Positions 8,215 through 15,806 of a DNA stretch of 64,000 nt are shown in pieces. Position 1 is the stretch's first letter. Each line of letters opens with the position of its first letter. The position numbers and the translations under genes were made by a program. Source of the stretch: Nitrospira sp. (GTDB lineage: Bacteria > Nitrospirota > Nitrospiria > Nitrospirales > Nitrospiraceae); NCBI GenBank assembly GCA_029194535.1, contig JARFXR010000001.1:938721-1002720 (forward strand), written 5' to 3'. Below the pieces are notes generated by a model. That model saw only the letters and a program-made list of their open reading frames with translations, was not told where the DNA came from and ran no database searches.

Positions 8215-8778
8215 CTAGTTCCTCCCCTTCTTGTTCTCGTACAGCCTGGCATCGGCCTCGATTTGCCCAGCCAAATCGTCCAATGCCTCCTGGACCGTCT
8301 GTTGGATCGGCTCCCTGTCCGACGCCGTCACCCAGCGGACGTTCGATCCGATGGCAGTCTTCTCCGAGTGATAGGAACCGATTGCAGGCTCGCCGGCCGG
8401 TCCGAGTTCCGACTCGAGCCGGAGTTTGTACACGTATGAACCGCGAGACCGCATCGTCAGCCAGGCCTTGATCGTGAGCGTCAGGCTGCCGGGTTCGTTG
8501 CCAACCGCATGGAACGTCCGCCGTTTTGTAAAATAATCGATTGCCGCCGCGCGAAGGTCTTTAGCCGGCCATTCCAGCGAGCCGATGCCGGGCATGTGAT
8601 CGGCTCCCTCCAATGAAAGGAACGACACCACCACCTGGGTCGAAGCGGGAATCGTTGCCTGCGCCTCCATCTGGGGGGATGGGGATACGTGAATCTTATG
8701 CATGCAGCCGGGGATCGAGAACAGGGCGAGGCCGACAAGGATGGAGCCGAGGCGGTGAGTGGACGGCCGCTCGTTCAC
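8215..8778 (-). CDS. Lipoprotein of unknown function
   Basis: Lipoprotein of 187 aa with a GTG start. Signal peptide GSILVGLALFSIPGC gives a lipidated Cys at about residue 25. The mature part predicts a mixed alpha/beta domain with VVVSFLSLEGADH, LTLTIKAWLTMRSRGSYVYKL and a C-terminal amphipathic helix (REPIQQTVQEALDDLAGQI) typical of small periplasmic 'DUF4136-like' lipoproteins; that resemblance is loose. It is coupled to the upstream lipoprotein gene by a 4-base GTGA overlap, so the two products probably work together. Confidence 0.72.
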   Translation of the reverse strand: MNERPSTHRLGSILVGLALFSIPGCMHKIHVSPSPQMEAQATIPASTQVVVSFLSLEGADHMPGIGSLEWPAKDLRAAAIDYFTKRRTFHAVGNEPGSLTLTIKAWLTMRSRGSYVYKLRLESELGPAGEPAIGSYHSEKTAIGSNVRWVTASDREPIQQTVQEALDDLAGQIEADARLYENKKGRN

Positions 8779-9266
8779 GGGTTCGTGGGGGATGCGATGG
8801 GAGGATTGAGAATATCCAGATCCATCAGGGCGCGAGCCGCTTGCTCCCGGTACGGTCGATCGGTCGAATTGGTGTAGGTATCGACAACGCGTTGGTAGGT
8901 GGCGCGGGCCTGGGGATACTGCTTCTTGATGGCAAAGTACTGGCCCAGTGCAAGCCAGTTGGTGGCGGCCGTTTCGTTCGCGGTCTTCATCAGAGCGAAT
9001 TCGCGCTCCACGTGCGTCGTTCCCTGTTTCGCCGCCTGCTTTCTGACCGTCTCTCCCATTCGGCTCGCCATGGCTTCGATCTGCTCGTTTTCACGGACAG
9101 CCGCCTCGATACGATTGGCCTTCAAGTGACTGTAGAACGCTTCCGTATGCTCCTTTATGAGGTCGGCTCGCTCTTGATACGTGTCATGCGCACAGTGGCT
9201 CAACCACAGGCTGCTCATCAGAACCAGTCCGACGTTCCATGCTCTGAGCCGCGGGCGAGAGGTCAT
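8775..9266 (-). CDS. Lipoprotein with TPR-like helices
   Basis: Lipoprotein of 163 aa. The signal peptide ends LSSLWLSHC (lipidated Cys about residue 25). The rest is almost entirely helical, with a TPR-like pair around AATNWLALGQYFAIKKQY and QARATYQRVVDTYT. The start at 9266 is preferred over the ATG at 9281 because GAAGGAG lies 5 bases upstream. It is first in a two-gene minus-strand unit with the lipoprotein above. The cellular role is unknown; a scaffold for an envelope complex is likely from the fold. Confidence 0.7.
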   Translation of the reverse strand: MTSRPRLRAWNVGLVLMSSLWLSHCAHDTYQERADLIKEHTEAFYSHLKANRIEAAVRENEQIEAMASRMGETVRKQAAKQGTTHVEREFALMKTANETAATNWLALGQYFAIKKQYPQARATYQRVVDTYTNSTDRPYREQAARALMDLDILNPPIASPTNP

Positions 9267-9411
9267 TGGATGCTCCTTCATCGAAGATCGGCAGACCGGA
9301 CGCCCATCCTACCCCAGATGCCCGGTAAAACGCGACTTGAACCGATCGTCTAGTGACAGGTTGACGTGGAGTATGGTATGTGTCAAAGCTGTTTCAGTAG
9401 CCTGCCTCAGA

Positions 9412-9489
9412 GTCCCCATCGTCTAGCCTGGCCTAGGACGCCGGCCTTTCAAGCCGGCAACACGGGTTCGAATCCCGTTGGGGACACCA
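9412..9489 (+). tRNA. tRNA-Glu (anticodon TTC), CCA encoded
   Basis: Cloverleaf read directly: acceptor GTCCCCA pairs with TGGGGAC, anticodon arm CCGGC-CTTTCAA-GCCGG gives anticodon TTC, and the T arm is ACGGG-TTCGAAT-CCCGT. The discriminator A is followed by a genomically encoded CCA (9487-9489). No duplicated 3' end or integrase gene was seen nearby, so it is not evidently used as an attachment site. Confidence 0.95.
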
Positions 9490-9534
9490 CGCACGGTGTA
9501 CTCGGTGTACAGTGAGGGTGTAGCGAGGAGTAAG

Positions 9535-9562
9535 AGGTCGCAGCGACGCTCGGTGACCTTTT
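9535..9562 (+). terminator. Possible weak terminator after tRNA-Glu
   Basis: A 7-base-pair stem (AGGTCGC with GTGACCT, one G-T wobble) with an 11-base loop ends directly in TTTT. It lies 46 bases past the tRNA. The stem is short and the T run only four bases, so the call is tentative. Confidence 0.35.
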
Positions 9563-9626
9563 AACTACGGCACTCTTTGGGGGCTATCCCACCAGTATCT
9601 CGATTCAGCCGGCGATTCTATCCTCG

Positions 9627-9902
9627 CTATTCCCCATGCGCGATGACGCATTCGCGTCCCAGGCCTTGAATCGTGTTCACTTGATACTCAGCGCTCCGAA
9701 GCGTGGTAATCCCGCCCTGGCGCATGGCCTTTGCTCCGGTCACATCCGCCATGCCACCCAACCCGAATACGAGGTGCCTACAATCCTGACCTTGTTTCGC
9801 GTCGGCAACCAACGGATTGGTGTATCTCAACGGCCAGGTGTGAGATTCACAGCCTGTCATGACGAGCAGCAGCATGGTGATCAGCGTTCGTCCTCTGCTC
9901 AT
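9627..9902 (-). CDS. TRL-family lipoprotein
   Basis: Lipoprotein of 91 aa. The start ATG at 9902 has AGGAGAGG upstream, and the signal peptide ends LLLVMTGC. The C-terminal half, FGLGGMADVTGAKAMRQGGI followed by V/I-rich strand and a closing VIAHGE, fits the TRL family ('tRNA-associated locus' protein). It lies 137 bases from the tRNA-Glu gene but convergent with it, consistent with the family name. Function is not established for the family; it is probably a small outer-membrane-associated protein. Confidence 0.72.
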   Translation of the reverse strand: MSRGRTLITMLLLVMTGCESHTWPLRYTNPLVADAKQGQDCRHLVFGLGGMADVTGAKAMRQGGITTLRSAEYQVNTIQGLGRECVIAHGE

Positions 9903-9965
9903 GGTCACCTCTCCTTCTCGTGTAGAAGGTAAAGATCTGTGAACCTCTGAAGGGCCCGGCAATCG

Positions 9966-10238
9966 CTACCGGCACGCAATCGTCATTCTCTGCGACGGTC
10001 TATCTTCCAGGCCCCCTCGTTTCGAAACGGCCTCGGCCCCTGATACAAGGCGAGTCGGCTCGTATCCTGCCGGGCATACATCGTCGGCACGTTGTCGGCA
10101 ATCGTCCATCGTTTGGAACCATCCGTTACAGCTCACCGCTGCGACCATCTTGCCATTCGGTCCCAAGAACTCCGTGCGCGGCTCTGCGATGCAGGACGCG
10201 CTTGCGAGCCCAGCCACAAGCAGTACAAACGATTTCAT
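9966..10238 (-). CDS. Small cysteine-containing lipoprotein, unknown
   Basis: Predicted 90-aa secreted protein. From the ATG at 10238 (AGGAAAGGGG upstream) the N-terminus SFVLLVAGLASASC is a lipoprotein-type signal peptide. The mature part has four further cysteines in VSCNGW, DDCRQRADDVC and a final IAC, suggesting two disulfides. It lies 63 bases upstream of the TRL gene on the same strand, so the two may share a transcript. Family not recognised. Confidence 0.6.
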   Translation of the reverse strand: MKSFVLLVAGLASASCIAEPRTEFLGPNGKMVAAVSCNGWFQTMDDCRQRADDVCPAGYEPTRLVSGAEAVSKRGGLEDRPSQRMTIACR

Positions 10239-10564
10239 ACGACACCCCTTTCCTTCCGGCGCATAGGCATAGCCTAATACTTCTCCCTCAGGAGGAGCTA
10301 CGCTGTCAATGCGCCTCGGAATGGAGGCTGACAGAGGCGGCCGTCGCGTTCGGGATCGGACATCACGCATGGCGCGCTGACAAGAAGTGGAAGGAATGAG
10401 AGATATGACAAGGGCTGAGGCCTACAATACGACCTCAGCCCTATCGGCACGAAGAAATGGCCAGGGACCCCAACTATCTCATCGCTCACATTGCCCGTCC
10501 GGCTGGACAGACCTTGCGAATGTCAGTTCTCAGCGTCGAGGCGACGTAGCTCTTGCCGCGCCGG
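10239..10564. other. 326-bp intergenic stretch with a hairpin
   Basis: No gene is supported here. It contains a perfect 10-base-pair stem, AGGGCTGAGG (10411-10420) with CCTCAGCCCT (10433-10442). Read on the minus strand it is followed by TTGTCATATCTC, so it may act as a weak terminator for the Ig-repeat gene that ends at 10565. No other signal was seen. Confidence 0.5.
10411..10442 (-). terminator. Possible hairpin terminator of the Ig-repeat gene
   Basis: Stem of 10 perfect base pairs with a 12-base loop, about 120 bases past the stop codon of the minus-strand gene. The T-rich tract after the stem is interrupted, so termination may be inefficient or the hairpin may serve RNA stability. Confidence 0.35.
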
Positions 10565-11473
10565 TCAGCTCTCGTTGACCGTCACACTGGCCCGTCCAAT
10601 CTCGGTCGTGGTGTTCTGCAGATAAAAGACGAACTGTACCGTGTGCGAGCCTCGACCGAACTCAGCCTTGGTTGCCGTGATGCCGTTGTCGCTTGGGAAG
10701 CCGTAGGGCCATATGTTTTCGGTGTGATGGTACGTCCCATCCAGGTAGATTTTGGCCATCACGTCTCGTGAGTCGTTGATTTCCCCTGCGACACCCCATG
10801 GGCCGGTGGATGGATTGCCGACCACGGTCAGAGTGACGACCTTCACCGGCGGTGGTGTGGAAGGCGTGGTTCCCTCCTGTACCGTTATGCTCGCACGGCC
10901 GATCTCTGTCGTCGTGTTCTGCAAATAGAAGATGAACTCCACCTTATGCGAGCCGGTGCCGAATTTGGCCAGCGTCACGGAAACACCGTTATCGGTGGGG
11001 AAGCTATAAGGTGCCAGGTTTTCGGTGGTGTATAGCGCGCCATCTAAATGCACCTTCGCCATAACATCTCGCGTGTCAGAAATCGTGGCTGAAACACCCC
11101 ACGGTCCTGTGGATGGATTCCCGACAACCGTCAGCTGGACCGTCTGTATCGGAGGCGGTGCGGGAGGCGGTGGTGTTGAACCGGACGCCGTGTACGTCAC
11201 GACATTGCTGCTGCCGGACTCGTTGTTCTTCGAGTCGTAAGCCGTGACGAAATACGATTGTGTGACGACGGGGGTTCCGATATTGAAGCTCGTCACCTTT
11301 CCCAATGTCGTCAGGATGCTTCCAGTGGATTTGCTGCAGGTTGGCCCGCTGCATTGGTAGACACGATATCCCGCGAGGTCCGCCTCAGTATTGGCGTTCC
11401 ACGTCAATGTTGCCGCTTCTGCCGTCCCTGAACACAGGATCAGAACACCTGCCAGCGCATTTAACCACTTCAT
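10565..11473 (-). CDS. Secreted protein: FnIII-like domain plus two tandem Ig-like repeats
   Basis: Secreted 302-aa protein. Signal peptide MKWLNALAGVLILCSGTAEA is followed by an FnIII-like domain (about residues 21-105: TLTWNANTEADLAGYRVYQ, SNVVTYTA). A proline linker STPPPPAPPPI leads into two tandem copies of an about 85-residue Ig-like module (about 118-200 and 215-300). Each copy has NPSTGPWGV, RDVMAK, DNG, GSH and FYLQNTTTEIGRAS. The near-identity of the copies, also in DNA, points to recent duplication. AAGGAG sits 7 bases before ATG 11473. It is probably an extracellular adhesion or surface-binding protein; the ligand is unknown. Confidence 0.8.
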   Translation of the reverse strand: MKWLNALAGVLILCSGTAEAATLTWNANTEADLAGYRVYQCSGPTCSKSTGSILTTLGKVTSFNIGTPVVTQSYFVTAYDSKNNESGSSNVVTYTASGSTPPPPAPPPIQTVQLTVVGNPSTGPWGVSATISDTRDVMAKVHLDGALYTTENLAPYSFPTDNGVSVTLAKFGTGSHKVEFIFYLQNTTTEIGRASITVQEGTTPSTPPPVKVVTLTVVGNPSTGPWGVAGEINDSRDVMAKIYLDGTYHHTENIWPYGFPSDNGITATKAEFGRGSHTVQFVFYLQNTTTEIGRASVTVNES

Positions 11474-11502
11474 GTCGATACTCCTTTTGCTCTCTTCTTC
11501 GA

Positions 11503-11522
11503 CGAGACAGCGGACTGTCTCG
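11503..11522 (-). promoter_or_regulatory. Perfect inverted repeat in the leader of the Ig-repeat gene
   Basis: CGAGACAG-CGGA-CTGTCTCG is an 8-base-pair perfect inverted repeat, 30 bases upstream of the start codon at 11473. In the transcript it would form a tight hairpin with a TCCG tetraloop; as DNA it would suit a dimeric regulator. Which applies cannot be told from sequence. Confidence 0.4.
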
Positions 11523-11860
11523 CAGAAGGCGGTTCTCACAGGAGGCAGGAGTCTGTGCCGGAATATCGGCGAACTCGTGATCCGTGAAGAAGTCGCAGGA
11601 GGTAGCTATTCGAATTGTCATTGCGGGCCTTACGCAATGTGTGTGCCTCGCGACGAGAAAACGAAGGGCAGAAAACCCTGCAAATCAGCGGTGAAACGCA
11701 TCCGATGAATACCGGCATATGAAGAAACTGTAGGTATTCAGATGATCAGTCGATTAATCGCTGTCTTTTTGGGAGGATAGGTTGTAGTCGGTTGCCTACA
11801 GACGTGACAGTGCGCGAACAATGGATTGGAACCTCGCAGGATAGGGGATGAGCGATTCAA

Positions 11861-11889
11861 TTGAGTTTGCCCGACAGTCTCAGTAGACT
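11861..11889 (+). promoter_or_regulatory. Sigma70-type promoter of the SUMF1-like gene
   Basis: TTGAGT and TAGACT are separated by exactly 17 bases. A transcription start near 11896 would exclude the in-frame ATG at 11889 and supports translation from 11934. Confidence 0.45.
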
Positions 11890-11933
11890 TGGGACCTTGG
11901 CATGGACCGGATCTCTCGCGGATGGAGGGGCCG

Positions 11934-12791
11934 ATGGAAAATGGATACAGGTTGGGCTATTGCCTTGCGGCCATGACGGCGGGAGTGCTGTCCCTCGCTG
12001 CTGCGTCGCCGGAACTGATGAAGGACGGACAGACGGTGGACGTCAAGGCGGTAGCGGGAAAGGACGGGGCTCCGATGATTCTGATCCCGGCGGGTGCGTT
12101 CAAGATGGGTAGTAATGAAGGACTCCCAAACGAGCGGCCCGAACATCAGGTTTTGCTGGACAACTACTATATCGATCAATACGAGGTGACCCTGAGTCTC
12201 TACAGGAAGTTTCTGGAATCAGGCAACCACGATTCACCGCCCACATGGGACGATGAAGCGGCGACGACTGTCGGGGATCGTCCCGCGGTTGGAATGAAAT
12301 GGGACGATGCAGCAGCCTATTGCCAATGGGTGGGCAAGCGGCTGCCGACCGAAGCGGAGTGGGAGAAGGCTGCACGCGGCACGGACGGGCGTCGGTATCC
12401 TTGGGGACACATGCAGCCGTTTGTCGACATTGCGAACTATAATCGTGGGGTATGGGTCAGTGAGGCCGTCACTTTAGTCTCCGTCACGAGTGGGCTTGAA
12501 GGGATGAGCGTACGCCACGGTCTTAAGACCGGAGGCCGGAGTCCCTATGGACTGGCCCACATGGCGGGAAACGCCGCAGAGTGGGTGGCGGACTGGTATG
12601 ATCGTGAATTCTATCAGCTGAGTCCCGAGAAGAATCCAACCGGTCCATCCAAGGGAGAAAAGCGGGTGATACGAGGCGGCTCATGGGCCGACTTGCCGCC
12701 GGCGCTTCGCGTCACCGCTCGGTTTTCCGCGGAACCGGAATTCGAAGACCGCACCATTGGGTTCCGGTGCGCCATGACTGCGGACAAATGA
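11934..12791 (+). CDS. SUMF1/FGE-sulfatase-domain secreted protein
   Basis: Exported 285-aa protein of the formylglycine-generating-enzyme-like superfamily. A signal peptide (YRLGYCLAAMTAGVLSLAAA) precedes a full SUMF1-type domain: ILIPAGAFKMGSNEG, DEYEVT-like IDQYEVTLSLYRKF, RLPTEAEWEKAARG, YPWG, GLAHMAGNAAEWVADWYD, RVIRGGSW and a terminal IGFRCAM. Many members are not true formylglycine generators; the paired catalytic cysteines of FGE are not evident, so the reaction is unknown. The start at 11934 is favoured by GGAGGGG just upstream and by the promoter position. A cytochrome c gene follows. Confidence 0.83.
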   Translation: MENGYRLGYCLAAMTAGVLSLAAASPELMKDGQTVDVKAVAGKDGAPMILIPAGAFKMGSNEGLPNERPEHQVLLDNYYIDQYEVTLSLYRKFLESGNHDSPPTWDDEAATTVGDRPAVGMKWDDAAAYCQWVGKRLPTEAEWEKAARGTDGRRYPWGHMQPFVDIANYNRGVWVSEAVTLVSVTSGLEGMSVRHGLKTGGRSPYGLAHMAGNAAEWVADWYDREFYQLSPEKNPTGPSKGEKRVIRGGSWADLPPALRVTARFSAEPEFEDRTIGFRCAMTADK

Positions 12792-12900
12792 AGCGTCGTC
12801 CTATGGGCTCTGCAATCGATGATGACGGACGATCGCATGTCCGTCACGTTGCTGCAGGGACTATCGTGGTCTAGAAGTCGTCGTCGATCGACCCTTCCGC

Positions 12901-13392
12901 ATGTCTGACCGAACTGTCAGCCTTCTGATCGTCGCAGTCATCGGCCTGGGGCTGTTGTGGGCCCTCTTCTTCCGTACGCCCCCGCCCTCTTTTGCTCCGC
13001 AAGGGGATTCCGCTCAAGTCACGTTGGCCTCACAGATGGTTCCGCTTGTCACAGGTGAAGAGCCTGTCGATGTCATCTTTACCCGCGCCGGCTGTCCTGT
13101 CTGTCACGCAATTCCGGGAGTGACTGGGGCCACCGGCAGGGTTGGCCCGCCGCTGATCCTTGCCCGCACTGGCGAGGCCCGCTTGAAGGATCCTTCCTAT
13201 CGCGGCTCGGCCACGACCATTCCCGAGTACATTGTGGAGTCTATCCTAGACCCCGGTGTGTTCGTGGTGCCTGGATATCCATCCGCCACTATGCCCACCT
13301 GGTACGGGGCCAAGTTGAGCGCGTCGGCCTTGGAGAAAATCGTGTCGTATCTGGAACAGCAGACCGGGGAGACCGGCGCGTTGGTCAAGTAG
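12901..13392 (+). CDS. Membrane-anchored monoheme cytochrome c
   Basis: Electron carrier of 163 aa: an N-terminal membrane anchor (about residues 7-25, SLLIVAVIGLGLLWALFF) and one class I cytochrome c domain in the periplasm. The heme-binding motif is CPVCH (about 70-74). A likely distal Met ligand lies in YPSATMPTWYG (about 128-138), followed by the usual C-terminal helix LEKIVSYLEQQ. The redox partner is not apparent from the neighbours. The gene converges on the PilT-type gene with only 17 bases between them. Confidence 0.85.
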   Translation: MSDRTVSLLIVAVIGLGLLWALFFRTPPPSFAPQGDSAQVTLASQMVPLVTGEEPVDVIFTRAGCPVCHAIPGVTGATGRVGPPLILARTGEARLKDPSYRGSATTIPEYIVESILDPGVFVVPGYPSATMPTWYGAKLSASALEKIVSYLEQQTGETGALVK

Positions 13393-13409
13393 ATTCAAGC
13401 GCGCCGGAT

Positions 13410-14588
13410 TCAGCGTTTTCTGAGGGGGGTGACGTTGCTCGCGGGGCTGCCTTGCAGTTTGAAGGACGCGCCTTCGCCGGTGGCATTGGGCCCCTTGTCC
13501 AAGAGGGCGTTGATGGCATCATCGCCCTTGAGTCCTTCAAGCTTGATCTTCAACCGCAAGTTGTTGGCGCTGTCGGCATTGATCAGGGCCTGTTCTAGGC
13601 TGATCTTCTCCTCCTTATACAGCTGAAGCAGCACGTGATCGAAGGTCTGACACCCTTCCTCGATGCCTTGCTCCATGGCTTCCTTGAGGGTATCGATTTC
13701 AGCCTTCTTGACCAGGTCCTTGATGCGCGGGGTATCCATCATGATCTCGAGGGCCGGGACCCGCTTGCCGTCGACGGACGGCACCAGCCGCTGCGAAATG
13801 ATCGCGCGCAGGTTGAGGGAAAGCTGCAGATAAATCTGGGCATGCCGCTCAACCGGGAAAAAGTTCATGATCCGCTCGATCGCCTGGTTGGCGTTGTTGG
13901 AGTGCAGGGTGCCGATGCAGAGATGGCCAGTTTCCGCAAACGTGATGGCGGCTTCCATCGTTTCTGTGTCTCGGATTTCTCCGATCAGGATCACGTCCGG
14001 GGCTTGGCGTAGCGTGTTCTTCAAGGCGTTTTGAAAAGAGAGCGTGTCGAATCCGACTTCGCGCTGAGTGATCAAAGATTTCTTGTGGTTATGGACGAAT
14101 TCGATAGGATCCTCGACGGTGATGATATGACCTGGATGCACCTCGTTGCGGAAATCGATCATGGCGGCGAGGCTGGTCGACTTTCCTGATCCGGTTGCGC
14201 CCACGACCAAGACGAGTCCGCGTTTCGTCATGGCGATGTCTTTGATGATCGGAGGTAGTCTCAACTGTTCCACCGTCTGGATCTCAGCCTTGATGTGCCG
14301 GAAGACGAGCCCAACATTGCCGCGTTGGCGGAAGATATTGACCCGGAACCGGCCGAGTTCCTTGTAGTAGAGAGCCAGGTTCATCTCCATCTTCTCTTCG
14401 AATTCACCTCGCTGCTGACCTCTCATCAATGCCAGAGCAAGCGCCTCGAGCTGCTCGTTCGTAAACAGCGGCATGTTGGCCGGCTTGGTGGAGCCATGAA
14501 CGCGATAGGTTGGAGGCGCGTCAACGGTCAGGTACATATCGGAGGCTTCTTGATCGACCATCACCTTGAGCAAAGTCCGCACATCCAT
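13410..14588 (-). CDS. PilT/PilU-family type IV pilus retraction ATPase
   Basis: Cytoplasmic hexameric ATPase of 392 aa. Walker A is GATGSGKSTSLAAMID (about 128-143), the Asp box and Walker B region is DVILIGEIRDTETMEAA, and the His box is GHLCIGTLHSNNANQAIERI. The long C-terminal extension (about 340-392) and PilU-like sequence FETVRVDT-type replacements suggest the PilU paralogue rather than the primary PilT. It pulls pilin subunits back into the inner membrane. It lies 32 bases after the second PilT gene on the same strand. Confidence 0.88.
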   Translation of the reverse strand: MDVRTLLKVMVDQEASDMYLTVDAPPTYRVHGSTKPANMPLFTNEQLEALALALMRGQQRGEFEEKMEMNLALYYKELGRFRVNIFRQRGNVGLVFRHIKAEIQTVEQLRLPPIIKDIAMTKRGLVLVVGATGSGKSTSLAAMIDFRNEVHPGHIITVEDPIEFVHNHKKSLITQREVGFDTLSFQNALKNTLRQAPDVILIGEIRDTETMEAAITFAETGHLCIGTLHSNNANQAIERIMNFFPVERHAQIYLQLSLNLRAIISQRLVPSVDGKRVPALEIMMDTPRIKDLVKKAEIDTLKEAMEQGIEEGCQTFDHVLLQLYKEEKISLEQALINADSANNLRLKIKLEGLKGDDAINALLDKGPNATGEGASFKLQGSPASNVTPLRKR

Positions 14589-14620
14589 GTGGTAGAGCTC
14601 CCGGTTCCGAGTTCCGGCTG

Positions 14621-15679
14621 TCAGGCCGCGCCGATGGCGGGACCTCCGAAGAGGTTGGGGTTCATGCTGCGCGACTGGGCTTCGCCCTTGGTCACCAATC
14701 CGCGCATTGCCAGATCGACCAAGGCCATGTCCATGGTCTGCATGCCGTCTTTTTGACTGGCCTGCATAATGCCGGGAATCTGGTGCAGCTTCGCTTCACG
14801 GATCAGGTTGCGGATGGCGGTCGTGGCGACCATGATCTCCAGCGCCGCCACGCGCCCTCCGGCTTTCTTCTTGAGGAGGGTTTGCGTGATGACTGCTTCC
14901 AAGGCCTCGGAGAGTTGCGTACGGACCTGGGCTTGTTGAGCGGGAGGAAAGGCGTCGATGATGCGGTCGATGGTCTTCGGCGCGCTCGACGTGTGCAGTG
15001 TGCCGAACACCAGGTGGCCGGTCTCGGCGGCGGTGAGCGCCAATTGGATCGTCTCAAGGTCGCGCATTTCGCCGACGAGGACGATGTCGGGATCTTCACG
15101 AAGCGCCGATCTCAGCGCATTGGCGAACGAGAGGGTATGCACCCCGAGCTCGCGCTGATTCACCAGGCACTTCTTCGTCTTGTGCACGAACTCAATGGGA
15201 TCCTCGATCGTGATGATGTGACCTTCGAAGGTGTTGTTGAGGTAATCGACCATCGACGCCAGTGTGGTGGATTTTCCGGAGCCCGTCGGGCCGGTGACGA
15301 GAATGAGCCCTTTTTCCTTGTCGCACAGCTGGCGAAGAATCGGGGGCATGCCCAACTTTTCCATCGGGATGATTTCGGTCGGAATGTTTCGAAACACCGC
15401 GCCCAAGCCCCGATTCTGCACGAACACATTCACCCGGAATCGGGCGATGTCGCCCAACTCAAATGAGAAGTCGCACTCGCGCTTCTCCTCGAACGTCTTG
15501 CGCTGAGCGTCGCTCATCATATCGTAGATCAGCGCGTGGGTTTCCTCGGATGTTAGGGGAGGATGATCCAGCTTCTTGAGGTCGCCGTGCAATCGAATCA
15601 TCGGAGGCTCTCCAGCACTGATGTGGCAGTCGGATGCCCCCTCCTTGGCGGAGAACGTCAGTAGCTTGGAAATATCCAT
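14621..15679 (-). CDS. pilT: Twitching motility retraction ATPase PilT
   Basis: Type IV pilus retraction motor of 352 aa, the usual PilT length. It has Walker A GPTGSGKSTTLASMVDYLN, DPDIVLVGEMRDLETIQLAL and the His box TGHLVFGTLHTSSAPKTIDR. The C-terminal LMT-type region GGRVAALEIMVATTAIRNLIRE is close to PilT of well-studied species. GAGGAG lies 8-9 bases before the ATG. It is the first of a two-gene unit with the PilU-like gene. The pilin and related genes begin at 27.5 kb. Confidence 0.92.
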   Translation of the reverse strand: MDISKLLTFSAKEGASDCHISAGEPPMIRLHGDLKKLDHPPLTSEETHALIYDMMSDAQRKTFEEKRECDFSFELGDIARFRVNVFVQNRGLGAVFRNIPTEIIPMEKLGMPPILRQLCDKEKGLILVTGPTGSGKSTTLASMVDYLNNTFEGHIITIEDPIEFVHKTKKCLVNQRELGVHTLSFANALRSALREDPDIVLVGEMRDLETIQLALTAAETGHLVFGTLHTSSAPKTIDRIIDAFPPAQQAQVRTQLSEALEAVITQTLLKKKAGGRVAALEIMVATTAIRNLIREAKLHQIPGIMQASQKDGMQTMDMALVDLAMRGLVTKGEAQSRSMNPNLFGGPAIGAA

Positions 15680-15806
15680 GAATGAGCTCCTCGATGCGAA
15701 AGGATGACTATGGATGAAGACAGAACGCGAACGTCATCATGCCATAGGCCGTTGCGAAATCAAGGAAATCGATAGAAATCGTCGACTCGGACTCGTCGGT
15801 GTTCGA

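Larger units (their letters stand above)
11474..11933. other. 460-bp divergent intergenic region
   Basis: This is the leader of the Ig-repeat gene (minus) and the promoter region of the SUMF1-like gene (plus). It holds a stable hairpin at 11503-11522, the palindrome CGATTAATCG near 11752, and a plus-strand promoter at 11861-11889. I looked for a cyclic-di-GMP aptamer in the long minus-strand leader and did not find the conserved motifs. Confidence 0.5.

Noticed and set aside
9412-9489. tRNA-Glu as an integration site for a mobile element
   Set aside because: No integrase gene, no repeated tRNA 3' end and no foreign block beside it were seen in the window.
11523-11760. Possible cyclic-di-GMP riboswitch in the leader of the Ig-repeat gene
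   Set aside because: The leader is long and would suit a surface-protein gene, but I could not find the conserved aptamer core or the tetraloop-receptor pair.
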